Of a stretch of 64,000 nt of DNA, positions 33,810-42,200 are shown piece by piece (within the stretch, counting starts at the first letter, position 1; the number at the start of each line of letters is the position of its first letter). This DNA comes from JAJKIV01 sp036741775 (GTDB lineage Bacteria > Gemmatimonadota > Gemmatimonadetes > Gemmatimonadales > Gemmatimonadaceae), in assembly GCA_036741775.1 (NCBI GenBank), contig DAINRQ010000003.1:62001-126000 (forward strand), given 5' to 3'. The position numbers and the translations under genes were made by a program. The notes beneath the pieces are model-generated. The model saw only the letters and a list, made by a program, of their open reading frames with translations, searched no databases and was not told where the DNA came from.

Positions 33810-34349
33810 ATGCGAACCCGTATCGACCGACACTTGTCCCGAATGCGTCTCGCTGTTCTTCTCCTGATTCCTTTGGCCGGTTGCCTCGATGCGGCGACCG
33901 GGAACGTGGCGAACATGCCGGCACCGACAGCCTCGGTGCCGCGCAACGCCGAGATGCGGCGGGTGTTTTCGACGGGATTGACGGCCCCGACCGGGGAGCG
34001 GAAGTCGACCGCGTCCCGCACCTTCGCGCGCGGCCGAGTCGAGCTGAAGGTCCGCCGAGACAGCACGCTCGAGTACCACCTCAACATCTACAACCCGGGT
34101 CGCGACAATTTCACCGCGGCCCACGTTTATCGTGCCGAGCGCAACGGACGCTCGGGTCCGCCGGTCGTGACGCTTTTTTCCGGCGCCACGCTTCGCGACA
34201 AGTACATCCAAGTGCGCGGCACGGGTGTCCTCATCGAGCCGAGCGGCGGTGCGCTGCTCGACGAGCTGCGCGCGAACCCGGCGGGTTTCTACGTGTCACT
34301 GCGAACGACCCGCGAGCCGCAGGGCGCCCTCCGCGGCACCATCCAGTAG
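33810..34349 (+). CDS. CHRD-domain lipoprotein
   Basis: 179-residue exported protein. A signal peptide with lipobox (IPLAGC) is followed by a CHRD beta-domain: LEYHLNIYNPG, TAAHVYRAERNGRSGPPVV, LLDELRANPAGFYVSLRT and a closing GALRGTI. The usual HIH pair is replaced by AAHVY. CHRD domains have no agreed function in bacteria. The start at 33810 was chosen for its signal n-region; 33783 and 33843 are in frame. It interrupts the usual trmD-rplS adjacency. Confidence 0.8.
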   Translation: MRTRIDRHLSRMRLAVLLLIPLAGCLDAATGNVANMPAPTASVPRNAEMRRVFSTGLTAPTGERKSTASRTFARGRVELKVRRDSTLEYHLNIYNPGRDNFTAAHVYRAERNGRSGPPVVTLFSGATLRDKYIQVRGTGVLIEPSGGALLDELRANPAGFYVSLRTTREPQGALRGTIQ

Positions 34350-34443
34350 TCATTCCGAGCGTCGCCCCGCGACATTCTCAGTCACGGAACGGCCCGTCCC
34401 GACTCCCCCGCTCGGCTTCGCCGGGCACCCGCCCGATTCCCGA

Positions 34444-34492
34444 CATCCGGCCGTTTCCGCCTCATCCGCGCCATCGCCGTTCCGACCGGGCG
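34444..34492 (+). repeat. Dispersed element, core copy A
   Basis: Core of the roughly 45-bp repeat: an ATCCGGCCGTTTCCG start and a CCATCGCCGTTCCGACCGG end. Preceded by a short GATTCCCGA-type tract, as in copy E at 59865. Confidence 0.8.
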
Positions 34493-34540
34493 GCCACATC
34501 GCACCCGAGGCCCGCGAGCCGGTCGCGGCGTCCGCTCGAT

Positions 34541-34742
34541 TGCTTCATCGCGCCACCGGGCAGGACGCAGAGGGCGCGGCAACGGCGGACGCGGAAAGGG
34601 CCGCGGAGAACACCCGCGCGCGCCTCCGGTCCGGCGCGCGCGGGCCGGTCGGAACAGCGACGGGCGCGGATGAGGCGAAAGCGGCCGGATCGTTGTCGGA
34701 ATCGGAATCGGAGTTGGGAGTCGTGAGTCGGAAGTCGGGAAC
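34541..34742 (-). repeat. Dispersed element, long inverted copy B with heptamer tract
   Basis: Read on the minus strand: a heptamer tract (units like GGAGTCG on the plus strand, 34693-34742), then the core (34691-34642), a variable GC-rich spacer, CTTTCCGCGTCCGC with GTTGCCGCG, and an end in GGCGCGATGA (34541-34560). The same order of blocks occurs in copy E, 25 kb away. Confidence 0.8.
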
Positions 34743-34830
34743 GACTTCCGCGGGGGCGAGCGTCCCGGGCGGCAGTCCCCCTTCAATTCTGGCTCGCGGC
34801 GCACGGCGGCCTAAATGCAGGGCAGTCACC

Positions 34831-34873
34831 GGCGGTTTCCGCTTCATCGGCGCCATCGCCGTTCCGACCGGCC
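34831..34873 (+). repeat. Dispersed element, core copy C
   Basis: Truncated core, GGTTTCCGCTTCATCGG then GCCATCGCCGTTCCGACCGG. Lacks the first bases of the core and the downstream arm. Confidence 0.75.
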
Positions 34874-35003
34874 TCGGTGCGCCGGACCGACACGCGCGGC
34901 CGTTAACGCTGCAGCGACCGGGTCCGGGATGACGGACCGACGGTTCCTCCCCTCATCGCCGAGTGCCAAGCGCGGCTAGCCAGACCGTCCCCGTCAGCTT
35001 ATC

Positions 35004-35032
35004 TTGTGGGTCTGCCAAGCGAACCCTTTATC
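35004..35032 (+). promoter_or_regulatory. Possible rplS-rnhB promoter
   Basis: TTGTGG (35004-35009) and TTTATC (35027-35032) have a 17-nt spacer and lie 29 nt before the rplS ATG. This is the least GC-rich stretch of the intergenic region. A separate promoter is expected because rplS is cut off from rpsP-rimM-trmD here. Confidence 0.4.
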
Positions 35033-35061
35033 GGGCAAGGCCTTTCAGCCCAGAGCGTCAT

Positions 35062-35448
35062 ATGCACCCGTTCATCGAAACTCAAAAAGAGTGGCTCCGC
35101 ACGAACGTCCCGCCATTCCGTCCCGGCGATACGCTGCGCGTCAACGTGCGCGTGAAGGAGGGCGACAAGGAGCGACTTCAGGCGTTCGAGGGCGTTTGTA
35201 TTGCTCGCCGCGGAAGCGGCGTCAGTGAGAGCTTCACTGTCCGCAAGATCTCCAACGGCGTGGGCGTCGAACGCATCTTCCCGGTCCATAGCCCTATGCT
35301 GGCCGATATCTCCGTCGTGCGTCGCGGCCGCGTGCGTCGTGCGAAGCTCTACTACCTGCGTCACCTGACGGGGAAGGCGACCCGCATCCGCGAGAAGAAG
35401 GTTCGGGTTGCGGTTCCCGCTACCGAGGCCGCGACCTCGGAGAGCTGA
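35062..35448 (+). CDS. rplS: 50S ribosomal protein bL19
   Basis: 128-residue protein at the subunit interface. Conserved segments FRPGDTLRVNVRVKEGDKER, QAFEGVCIARR, FTVRKISNGVGVERIFPVHSP and RAKLYYLRHLTGKATRI are all present. The start MHPFIETQKEW was chosen by homology; the frame upstream (to 34963) runs through repeat-derived sequence. It is followed by rnhB after 3 nt. Confidence 0.96.
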   Translation: MHPFIETQKEWLRTNVPPFRPGDTLRVNVRVKEGDKERLQAFEGVCIARRGSGVSESFTVRKISNGVGVERIFPVHSPMLADISVVRRGRVRRAKLYYLRHLTGKATRIREKKVRVAVPATEAATSES

Positions 35449-35451
35449 CCC

Positions 35452-36267
35452 GTGTCGGGACGTCGGCGCTCCCGATCATCGCGCCGACGCTGGAGCGTCA
35501 TTGAGCGGGACCTGCGGCGCGAGCGCGGTCCTCTCATCGCCGGTGTCGACGAGGTCGGACGGGGCCCCCTGGCGGGCCCCGTCGTCGCTTGTGCCGTGAT
35601 CATGCCGCCGGACGCGCGTGCCATCCGCGGCGTCGATGACTCCAAGGCACTCTCCGCAGCCGAACGCACGCGTCTCGCGTCGCTCATTCGCGGCCGAGCG
35701 CTCGCGATCGGGATCGGCGCCGCTTCGGTCCGCGAGATCGACCGGCTGAACATCTACCACGCGAGCACGCTCGCCATGCGCCGCGCACTCGGTCGCCTCG
35801 TCGTACCGCCGGACCACGTGCTCATCGACGGCAAGGCCATCCGCACGTTACCCATCCCGCACACCGCGGTGGTCCACGGCGACGCACGGTGTTTCTCCAT
35901 CGCCTGCGCGTCCATCGTGGCGAAAGTCACGCGCGATCGCCTCATGCGACAGCTCGGCGAGCGGTACCCGGCGTACCGATGGGGACAGAACGCCGGGTAC
36001 GCGACGGCCGACCATGTGGCGGGGCTGACCGCGGCTGGTCTGACACCGCATCACCGGCGAAGCTTCCTGCGTCCACGCCAGCTGTCGCTGGACCTCGACG
36101 CACCCATCGACCCCTCCGTGGACGCGACCGGTGACGCCGAGATCGACGTCGCGCTCGTCACTGACCTCGCCGACGTGCTCCCGCCGTACGCCCTGGCGTC
36201 GGACGGCTCCACCGCGACGCCGCCTAACGAGGAGCCACGGTCGGCCGACCTGTCGCGCGGTGCCTGA
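35452..36267 (+). CDS. rnhB: Ribonuclease HII
   Basis: Removes ribonucleotides from RNA-DNA hybrids. The active-site motif AGVDEVGRGPLAGPVV (Asp and Glu of the DEDD set) is followed by DDSKALS, LIDGKAI and the helical ASIVAKVTRDRLM. The 271-residue product has about 20 Arg-rich residues at the N-terminus and a 60-residue acidic tail beyond the usual end. Its GTG start lies 3 nt after rplS, the standard neighbour. Confidence 0.94.
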   Translation: MSGRRRSRSSRRRWSVIERDLRRERGPLIAGVDEVGRGPLAGPVVACAVIMPPDARAIRGVDDSKALSAAERTRLASLIRGRALAIGIGAASVREIDRLNIYHASTLAMRRALGRLVVPPDHVLIDGKAIRTLPIPHTAVVHGDARCFSIACASIVAKVTRDRLMRQLGERYPAYRWGQNAGYATADHVAGLTAAGLTPHHRRSFLRPRQLSLDLDAPIDPSVDATGDAEIDVALVTDLADVLPPYALASDGSTATPPNEEPRSADLSRGA

Positions 36268-37171
36268 CACCTCCGTCTTTCGCGCCGGCCTCCTTGACGG
36301 GCAGGTCGGTCTCATCACGGGTGGCGGTACCGGCATCGGCTTCGGGATCGCCGAGCTGCTCGCCGCGCTCGGCATGCACGTCGTGCTCGCGAGTCGCCGG
36401 GCCGATCACGTGGAGCCGGCAGCAGAGCGCATTCGCGCGAGTGGCGCTCGCGCGTCTGCGGTGACGCTCGACGTTCGCGATCCGGAACGCGTCCGTGACG
36501 TGTTCACGGACGTGGCGGACAGGCACGGGCGCCTCGATCTCCTGGTGAACAACGCGGCCGGCAACTTCTACGTGCCGTCGGAGTCGATGAGCCCGAATGC
36601 GTGGCGGAGCGTCGTCGAGATCGACCTGTTCGGGACCTTCTTCTGCGCCCAGGCTGCGCTCGCGCCTATGCGTGCGACCGGGGGCGGCTCGATCATCAAC
36701 ATCTCGATGACGCTCCACTACCGCGGCTGGCCGCAAATGGCCCATGCGACCGCCGCCAAGGGCGGGATCGACGCGCTGACGCGTACGCTCGCCGTCGAAT
36801 GGGCGCCGTATCGCATCCGCGTCAACGCCGTCGCGCCCGGTCCGGTTCCCACGGAGGGCGTCCTGAAAGCGTTCGCTCGGCCACCCTCCGGTGCCGGCGA
36901 CGTCTTCGCGGGCGCGCCGCAATCGGCCCCGCCACACGGTTCATCCCAGGCCTCGCCCGAGCCACCGACGCCGGACGCGCGTGCCGCCCACGACGCGGGA
37001 GCGTTGGACGCAATCGAGCGGCGCGCACGCCAGATCCCGCTCGGTCGGTGGGGAACCCCCGCCGACATCGCCGGTGCGGCGGCATTTCTCGCGTCACCGG
37101 CAGCGTCGTGGATCACGGGCGCGATTCTGGTGGTAGACGGCGGCGAATGGCTAGCGCGATCGGCCACCTAG
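36260..37171 (+). CDS. SDR oxidoreductase, 2,4-dienoyl-CoA reductase-like
   Basis: 303-residue short-chain dehydrogenase. Rossmann motif ITGGGTGIGFGIA, NNAAGNF and SPNAW, and a C-terminal WITGAILVVDGG match 2,4-dienoyl-CoA or trans-2-enoyl-CoA reductases of fatty-acid oxidation. The usual SDR Tyr-x-x-x-Lys is not obvious: the MAHATAAKGG segment keeps the Lys but has His/Ala where Tyr is expected, as in dienoyl-CoA reductases. A Pro/Ala-rich insert of about 40 residues (201-243) interrupts the substrate loop. The GTG start overlaps rnhB by 8 nt. Confidence 0.86.
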   Translation: MPDTSVFRAGLLDGQVGLITGGGTGIGFGIAELLAALGMHVVLASRRADHVEPAAERIRASGARASAVTLDVRDPERVRDVFTDVADRHGRLDLLVNNAAGNFYVPSESMSPNAWRSVVEIDLFGTFFCAQAALAPMRATGGGSIINISMTLHYRGWPQMAHATAAKGGIDALTRTLAVEWAPYRIRVNAVAPGPVPTEGVLKAFARPPSGAGDVFAGAPQSAPPHGSSQASPEPPTPDARAAHDAGALDAIERRARQIPLGRWGTPADIAGAAAFLASPAASWITGAILVVDGGEWLARSAT

Positions 37172-37405
37172 CCAACTTTTTTCGCCGTTTGTGATGTGCG
37201 TCTCAGGCTTTTTTCGTTGCCTTTCGTTTTATTGCTCGTCGCCGGGGCTTCACTGTGCAGCGAGCCGTGATGCCAGTGTGACTCGTATCACATAACGTGC
37301 TCGGACGAACAGACTTTCGCTCCAACTGCACTCCGGTACGCTTTTCGCAATCCAGAGATCCTGTCGTGGTGGTGTCGAGACCTCTTGCTATTGGAGAGCA
37401 GCGAT

Positions 37406-38065
37406 ATGAAAGCAAATCTGCGGGCAGTTGGAGCGGTGATCCTTGGTTCGGTGGTCCTCGGCGCATGCGCGACCAAGGGCTTTGTCCGGACGTCGGTTCG
37501 TGACGAGCGTGCTGCGCGCATCGCCGCGGACAGCAGCCTCAGCAACCAGATCACCACGGAAGTCGGCAGCGTCCGTTCCGAGCTGACGACCGTGAAGAAC
37601 GACGTCGCGAGCCTTCGCAACGACCTCGGCGCCCTGCGCACCGAGTTCGGTGCCAAGATCACCGCGATGGAGGAAGGGCTGAAGTTCGCGTTCCCGGTGA
37701 ATTTCGCGTTTGACGATGCCACCGTTCGCGAGGCCGACAAGGCGGCGCTCGATCGCTTCGCGAGTGTCGTGGGCAAGTACTACTCGGGTTCCGTGATCAC
37801 GATCGAGGGCTTCGCCGACCCGGCCGGCTCCACGCGGTACAACATGGAGCTGTCCAAGCGCCGCGCTGACGCGGTTGCGGCCTACCTCGCCGAGAAGGGC
37901 TTGAGCACGGCGAACGTCCGGACGGTTGGCTACGGCGAGAGCCGTCAGGTCAACACTGGCGCCGAGCGTGACGATCCGGGCGCCGAGGCGAACCGCCGCG
38001 TTGTGTTCGTCGTCGAGACGAGCGGTGCGGCTGCCGCCACCACCACGGCCGCGCTGCCTCAGTAA
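37406..38065 (+). CDS. Pal/OmpA-family peptidoglycan-associated lipoprotein
   Basis: 219-residue outer-membrane lipoprotein. The lipobox is VVLGAC. A predicted coiled coil covers about residues 30-90 (SELTTVKNDVASLRNDLGAL) and an OmpA peptidoglycan-binding domain about 100-205 (NFAFDDATV, IEGFADPAGS, LSKRRADAVAAYL, NRRVVF). The long coiled coil distinguishes it from canonical Pal. GGAG precedes the ATG by 9 nt. The 234-nt upstream gap is comparatively AT-rich and likely holds its promoter. A strong terminator follows. Confidence 0.9.
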   Translation: MKANLRAVGAVILGSVVLGACATKGFVRTSVRDERAARIAADSSLSNQITTEVGSVRSELTTVKNDVASLRNDLGALRTEFGAKITAMEEGLKFAFPVNFAFDDATVREADKAALDRFASVVGKYYSGSVITIEGFADPAGSTRYNMELSKRRADAVAAYLAEKGLSTANVRTVGYGESRQVNTGAERDDPGAEANRRVVFVVETSGAAAATTTAALPQ

Positions 38066-38105
38066 CTGCAGGATTCAGCACGGCTTCGGAACCTGGATCA
38101 CGAAG

Positions 38106-38131
38106 GGCCCCGGCGAAAGCCGGGGCCTTTT
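38106..38131 (+). terminator. Intrinsic terminator after the Pal-like gene
   Basis: Perfect 9-bp GC stem GGCCCCGGC with a GAAA tetraloop and GCCGGGGCC, followed by TTTT. It lies 40 nt after the stop codon. Confidence 0.9.
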
Positions 38132-38216
38132 CGCGTTCCGGTCCCACCGAACGTGACCGTGCGGACAGAGTGCCCGATACAAGTAACCGCCCCTCGTTGC
38201 AGGTCGTCTCTGGAGG

Positions 38217-39743
38217 ATGCTGTCGACGACACGGACGGGAAGTGCTGAGTGGCCGCGGCGTGCCTTTCTCCGGGCGACGCGGGGCGCTGCGCTGACGCTC
38301 TTCGTGGCCACGGCCGCGCAGGCCCAGGGCATCCACGACGCCGCCAAACGCTGCGTTACCGACCCTCCCGAACGCGCCCTTTCCGTCTGCCGCGATGCCC
38401 TCCGCGCGATGCCCGGCGACCTCACCGTCCGTCGGAGTCTCGCGGCCGCCTTGACCGCGCGCGGCGACACCCTGGCCGCTGTCGATGAGCTCCGCGAGAT
38501 CACGCGACGCGACCCGTTCTCCGCGCAGGCACAACTCGATCTGGCAAGCGCGCTCGATCGTCTGGGACGAAGCGACGAGGCGCTGCGTGCGTATCGCCGC
38601 TACCTCGAGCTCGACCCGAACGAACCGCGGGCACACGAGCTGGTCGGGTGGCTCCTCCTGCAGAAAGGCCGGGCCGTCGATGCGCTGACCGAGTTCCGCG
38701 CGGCTCAACGTCTGGCACCGCAGCGGGGTGCGGCATACCACGGTGCGGGAATCGCCCTGGTCGCGTTAGGGCGGCGCGAGGAAGCGCTCCGTTCGCTCCA
38801 GGACGCGGCGCGGCTGTCGCCCGACGACGCGGCGGTTTGGGGGGAAACCGCCTTGACGTCGGCGGACCTCGGGCGCGACGCCGAGGCGCTGCAGGCGTGG
38901 GATCGAGCATTGCGGGCGGACCCGAGCTACTTCGACCGCCGCCCCGGGGAGCGAAAGCGGTGGGAGACGATTGCCGCGAAGGCCCCTGCGCGCGCCGTCA
39001 TCACGCCGTCGCCTCCGCCGAACGCATCGGTCGCGAGGCAGACGCCCGGGCGTGAGGCACCGAGGCATGGCGCGTCCTCTCGTCCCGCGCCCGGCCTTAT
39101 TCGCCGGACGGGCCCGGACGCGAGCGGTTCCGGGTTCATCATTACGACCGACGGACACGTGGTGACGAACCGACACGTCGTGAACGGGTGCCAGTCGGTC
39201 GGCGTTCGTGTGGACTCCACGGCGGCGTGGCGCGCAAAGGTCGTCGCGGTTCACCCGCGCGACGATCTGGCGGTGCTCCACGCCGATGGATCGTTCCAGC
39301 ACGTCGCTGCATTCCGCGTCGGCCCGGGGATCCGGCCGGGGGACGACATCGTCGCCGTCGGCTTCCCGCTCGCGGGGCTGCTCGCCGATGAGCCGAGCGT
39401 CACGACCGGCTCCGTGAGTGCGCTCGCGGGGCTTTACAACGACCCGACGATTCTTCAGATGAGCGCTCCCGTACAGCAGGGGAGCAGCGGAGGCCCGCTG
39501 TTCGATGTAAGCGGGAACGTCGTTGGTGTGGTCGTCACGAAGCTCAACGCGCGCATCGTCGCCGAGGAGACGGGGGACATGCCGCAGAATGTGAACTTCG
39601 CCTTGAAGTCGGACGTGGCGCGGTCGTTCCTCGACGACCTCGCCATTCGCTACCACACTGCGCCATCGAGTACGCGCCTGGCCAACGCGGACGTGGGTGA
39701 CGTCGGCCGTCGGGTGACCGTCATGGTGGAGTGTTATCGTTAG
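38217..39743 (+). CDS. TPR-containing trypsin-like serine protease
   Basis: 508-residue exported protease. It has a signal peptide (RRAFLRATRGAALTLFVATAAQAQ), then about six TPR-like helical pairs (40-240), a Pro-rich linker, and a DegP-like trypsin domain with His in TNRHVVNG (near 320), Asp in HPRDDLAVLH (near 350) and Ser in QQGSSGGPLFD (near 424). No PDZ domain follows, so it lacks the DegP regulatory part. The TPRs may supply substrate or partner binding. GGAGG abuts the ATG directly, an awkward spacing. The stop overlaps the convergent kinase gene. Confidence 0.86.
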   Translation: MLSTTRTGSAEWPRRAFLRATRGAALTLFVATAAQAQGIHDAAKRCVTDPPERALSVCRDALRAMPGDLTVRRSLAAALTARGDTLAAVDELREITRRDPFSAQAQLDLASALDRLGRSDEALRAYRRYLELDPNEPRAHELVGWLLLQKGRAVDALTEFRAAQRLAPQRGAAYHGAGIALVALGRREEALRSLQDAARLSPDDAAVWGETALTSADLGRDAEALQAWDRALRADPSYFDRRPGERKRWETIAAKAPARAVITPSPPPNASVARQTPGREAPRHGASSRPAPGLIRRTGPDASGSGFIITTDGHVVTNRHVVNGCQSVGVRVDSTAAWRAKVVAVHPRDDLAVLHADGSFQHVAAFRVGPGIRPGDDIVAVGFPLAGLLADEPSVTTGSVSALAGLYNDPTILQMSAPVQQGSSGGPLFDVSGNVVGVVVTKLNARIVAEETGDMPQNVNFALKSDVARSFLDDLAIRYHTAPSSTRLANADVGDVGRRVTVMVECYR

Positions 39744-41191
39744 GCGCCCAGCGTGAAATAGAACGTTGCCCCTTGGCCCGGCTCCGCTTCCGCCCACAGC
39801 CGCCCGCCATGCCGCTCGACGATCCGGCGAACCGTCGCCAGCCCCACGCCAGTCCCTTCGTATCGCGGATCGTCGTGCAGACGCTCGAACGGGGTAAAGA
39901 GCTTGTCGGCGTATTGCATGTCGAACCCGACCCCGTTATCCGAAACGAAGAACGTCCGTGAGCCGTCGACGAGTCGGACTCCGAGCTCCACACGTGGTGC
40001 CGGAACGGCGCGCGTGAACTTGAACGCGTTCTCAATCAGGTTCCGCAGCGCGACGCGCATGAGTCGACCGTCGCCGCGAGCCGTCAGTCCACGCTGAACC
40101 ACGCACTCGATCGACCGATCCGGCCCGAGACCACGGTGCAGATCCTGGCAGATCGCATGGCCGACTCCCGAGATGTCCACCGATTCGAATCGGACCTCCG
40201 CGCCACTCACCCGCGCGAGGCTCAGCAGCCCGTCGATCAGATCGCCCATCCGCTGCGTGTTCGCCCGGATGCGCCGAAGCGCGGCAACCCCGTCGGCGTC
40301 CAGGTGGTCCGCGTACTCTGCCAGCAGCAGGTGACTGAATCCGTCGATGGAGCGCAGCGGTGACCTCAGGTCGTGCGCCACGGACGCGCTGAAGGCGTCC
40401 AGCTCTTCGTTCTTGCGGTGGAGCTCCTTGACCGTGCCGTGCAGCTCTTCGGTCTGCGTTTCGAGCTCCGTCGCCTGTTCCTCGAGCTGTGACGCCTGCT
40501 CCTCGAGCTCGACTGCCTGTTCCTCCAGCTGTTCCTGTCGTTGTACCAGGCCAGATGCCTGCGCTAGAACTCTGCGGCGGAGCATGCCGTGCAATACGGC
40601 GAGGAGTGCCAACCCGACTAGCGCGACGCCCACGTTCAGGACTTGCAATCGCGTCGAACGAGCGGTCAGCGTCTGGTATTGCGCTTCCTCTTCGGCGGCG
40701 AGTTCCTCGAAATGGATGCGGATGTCGTCGAACAGCAGTTTCCCCGCGAGCTCGCCCTCCCCTAATTGCGTAATGCTCGCGTTCGCGCCAAGCCGGGCCC
40801 GCTCCTCGATTGCCGGAGTGGCGAACATCGAGTCCCAGCGCGCGATCGCGGCCGCAAACGCGAGTGCTCGGCGCTGCTGCGGAGGGTTCTCGACGGTTCG
40901 GCGCACCAGCGAGTCGAGCGTGGCGCGAAGCGGCTCGCGGGCGGCGAAGTCCGGCGCGAGCGAGGCGGAGTCGCCACTCAGAAGAAAGCCACGGACGCCG
41001 GATTCTCGATTGAGCGCGAGCAGCTGTGCACGTCGCGCCTTGCGAACGACCTCGCGACTCGCGAGCGCCGCCTGTTGCGCACGCACCTGCGCGAGCGCGA
41101 CGGCGACGACCGTAACGGCAATGACAACGGTGGCGACCAGCGTACCCCAGAACGTGCGGCGGAGCAGGGGAACGACGGGGGAATCGGGCAT
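39740..41191 (-). CDS. CHASE3-type sensor histidine kinase
   Basis: 483-residue membrane kinase. A transmembrane span (13-36) is followed by an extracytoplasmic CHASE3-like helical domain (40-185, with NRESGVRGFLLSGD), a second span, then a strict heptad coiled coil (LEEQAVE, LEEQASQ, LEEQATE, LETQTEE, 224-270). HisKA (FSASVAHDLRSPLRSIDGF, His near 271) and HATPase (NLIENAFKFT, DNGVGFD, GTGVGLATV) complete it. This is the bacteriophytochrome/ETR-like kinase type with 'HDLRSP'. No response regulator is adjacent. Confidence 0.9.
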   Translation of the reverse strand: MPDSPVVPLLRRTFWGTLVATVVIAVTVVAVALAQVRAQQAALASREVVRKARRAQLLALNRESGVRGFLLSGDSASLAPDFAAREPLRATLDSLVRRTVENPPQQRRALAFAAAIARWDSMFATPAIEERARLGANASITQLGEGELAGKLLFDDIRIHFEELAAEEEAQYQTLTARSTRLQVLNVGVALVGLALLAVLHGMLRRRVLAQASGLVQRQEQLEEQAVELEEQASQLEEQATELETQTEELHGTVKELHRKNEELDAFSASVAHDLRSPLRSIDGFSHLLLAEYADHLDADGVAALRRIRANTQRMGDLIDGLLSLARVSGAEVRFESVDISGVGHAICQDLHRGLGPDRSIECVVQRGLTARGDGRLMRVALRNLIENAFKFTRAVPAPRVELGVRLVDGSRTFFVSDNGVGFDMQYADKLFTPFERLHDDPRYEGTGVGLATVRRIVERHGGRLWAEAEPGQGATFYFTLGA

Positions 41192-41357
41192 CTCGTAGCG
41201 CGGTGGTCAGGGCGCCGGAAACTGAAAGCATCGGGCGTCGTTGTCGAGTGTTCGAGCCCCGTCCGCGCGGTGTCATGCGCGTACCTTGGCAAAATCCCTG
41301 CGGGTAGATTGGCCAGTCACTCCCTCGTGGATACTCGAGACCTCCAACCCGGCATAG

Positions 41358-42194
41358 ATGCTCCGCGCAGTCACCACCGACGCTCGCAATCCCACGCACG
41401 AGGGCGTGCGCCATCCGCCCGATGAAGCGCCGTATTACGTCCCGACGCGCAACGAGGTGGACATCTTCGCGATGTGCCACGAGCGCGGGTTACCCGTGAT
41501 GCTCAAGGGCCCGACCGGGTGCGGCAAGACGCGCTTCGTGGAGCACATGGCGTGGCGGCTGCAGCGCCCGCTCGTCACCGTCGCCTGTCACGACGACCTC
41601 TCGGCGAGCGATCTCACGGGGCGTTACCTGATTCGCGGCGGCGAGACGGTGTGGGTGGACGGCCCGCTGACCGTCGCAGCGCGCGCCGGCGCCATCTGCT
41701 ACCTCGACGAGATCGTCGAGGCGCGGCAGGACACGGTGGTCGTCATCCACCCACTCACCGACGACCGCCGACTCCTGCCGATCGAGCGTACCGGTGAGCT
41801 GCTCGAGGCCGCGCCCGGGTTTCAGGTCGTGATCTCCTACAATCCCGGGTACCAGCACGCCATCAAGGATCTGAAGCCGAGCACGCGCCAGCGGTTCGTG
41901 GCGCTGGATTTCGACTTCCCGCCGCCCGCGATCGAGGCGACGATCGTCGCGCACGAGAGCGGTGTCGATGCGACCACGGCGCAGGCGCTCGTGAGACTCG
42001 GCGAGCGCGTGCGACGCCTGCGCGATCAGGGGCTGGCCGAGGCGCCGAGCACGCGACTTCTGGTCGCGACGGCGCGGCTCATCGCCGGAGGGATCCCGGC
42101 GCCTCAGGCGTGCCGAGCGGCCCTGGTCGGTCCGCTCACCGACGACCCGGACCTCGTGACGGCGATCTCCGACATCATCAACGCGACGCTCTAA
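41358..42194 (+). CDS. MoxR-family AAA+ ATPase, NorQ/CbbQ-like
   Basis: 278-residue AAA+ ATPase of the NorQ/CbbQ group. It works with a VWA partner to insert metal cofactors or to remodel an enzyme. Walker A is GPTGCGKTR (51-59), Walker B YLDEIVEARQD, sensor 1 VISYNPGYQ, then an Arg finger in STRQRF. The YYVPTRNEVDIF N-terminus and SASDLTGRYLIRGG are typical of CbbQ/NorQ. The VWA partner follows 6 nt later. Confidence 0.9.
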   Translation: MLRAVTTDARNPTHEGVRHPPDEAPYYVPTRNEVDIFAMCHERGLPVMLKGPTGCGKTRFVEHMAWRLQRPLVTVACHDDLSASDLTGRYLIRGGETVWVDGPLTVAARAGAICYLDEIVEARQDTVVVIHPLTDDRRLLPIERTGELLEAAPGFQVVISYNPGYQHAIKDLKPSTRQRFVALDFDFPPPAIEATIVAHESGVDATTAQALVRLGERVRRLRDQGLAEAPSTRLLVATARLIAGGIPAPQACRAALVGPLTDDPDLVTAISDIINATL

Positions 42195-42200
42195 CGCGAG

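Larger units (their letters stand above)
34350..35003. repeat. Gene-free repeat cluster between the CHRD gene and rplS
   Basis: About 650 bp without a credible gene. Open frames here are short, Arg/Pro-rich and shared with the repeat copy near 59.8 kb. It begins with GTCATTCCGAGCG (34349), a half copy of the 22.2-kb element. It then holds three copies of the dispersed element, two direct and one inverted, plus a heptamer tract. The remaining stretches are GC-rich and featureless. Confidence 0.75.

Noticed and set aside
34382..34804. 140-codon open frame on the minus strand between the CHRD gene and rplS
   Set aside because: It is Arg/Pro-rich, runs through repeat copies A and B and shares its RPVGTAM-type peptide with the repeat at 59.8 kb. 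It is repeat sequence, not a gene.
40440..40540. Repetitive CTCGAGCTC-like DNA in the sensor kinase gene, considered as a tandem repeat element
   Set aside because: It is the coding consequence of the LEEQA heptad coiled coil, not an independent repeat.
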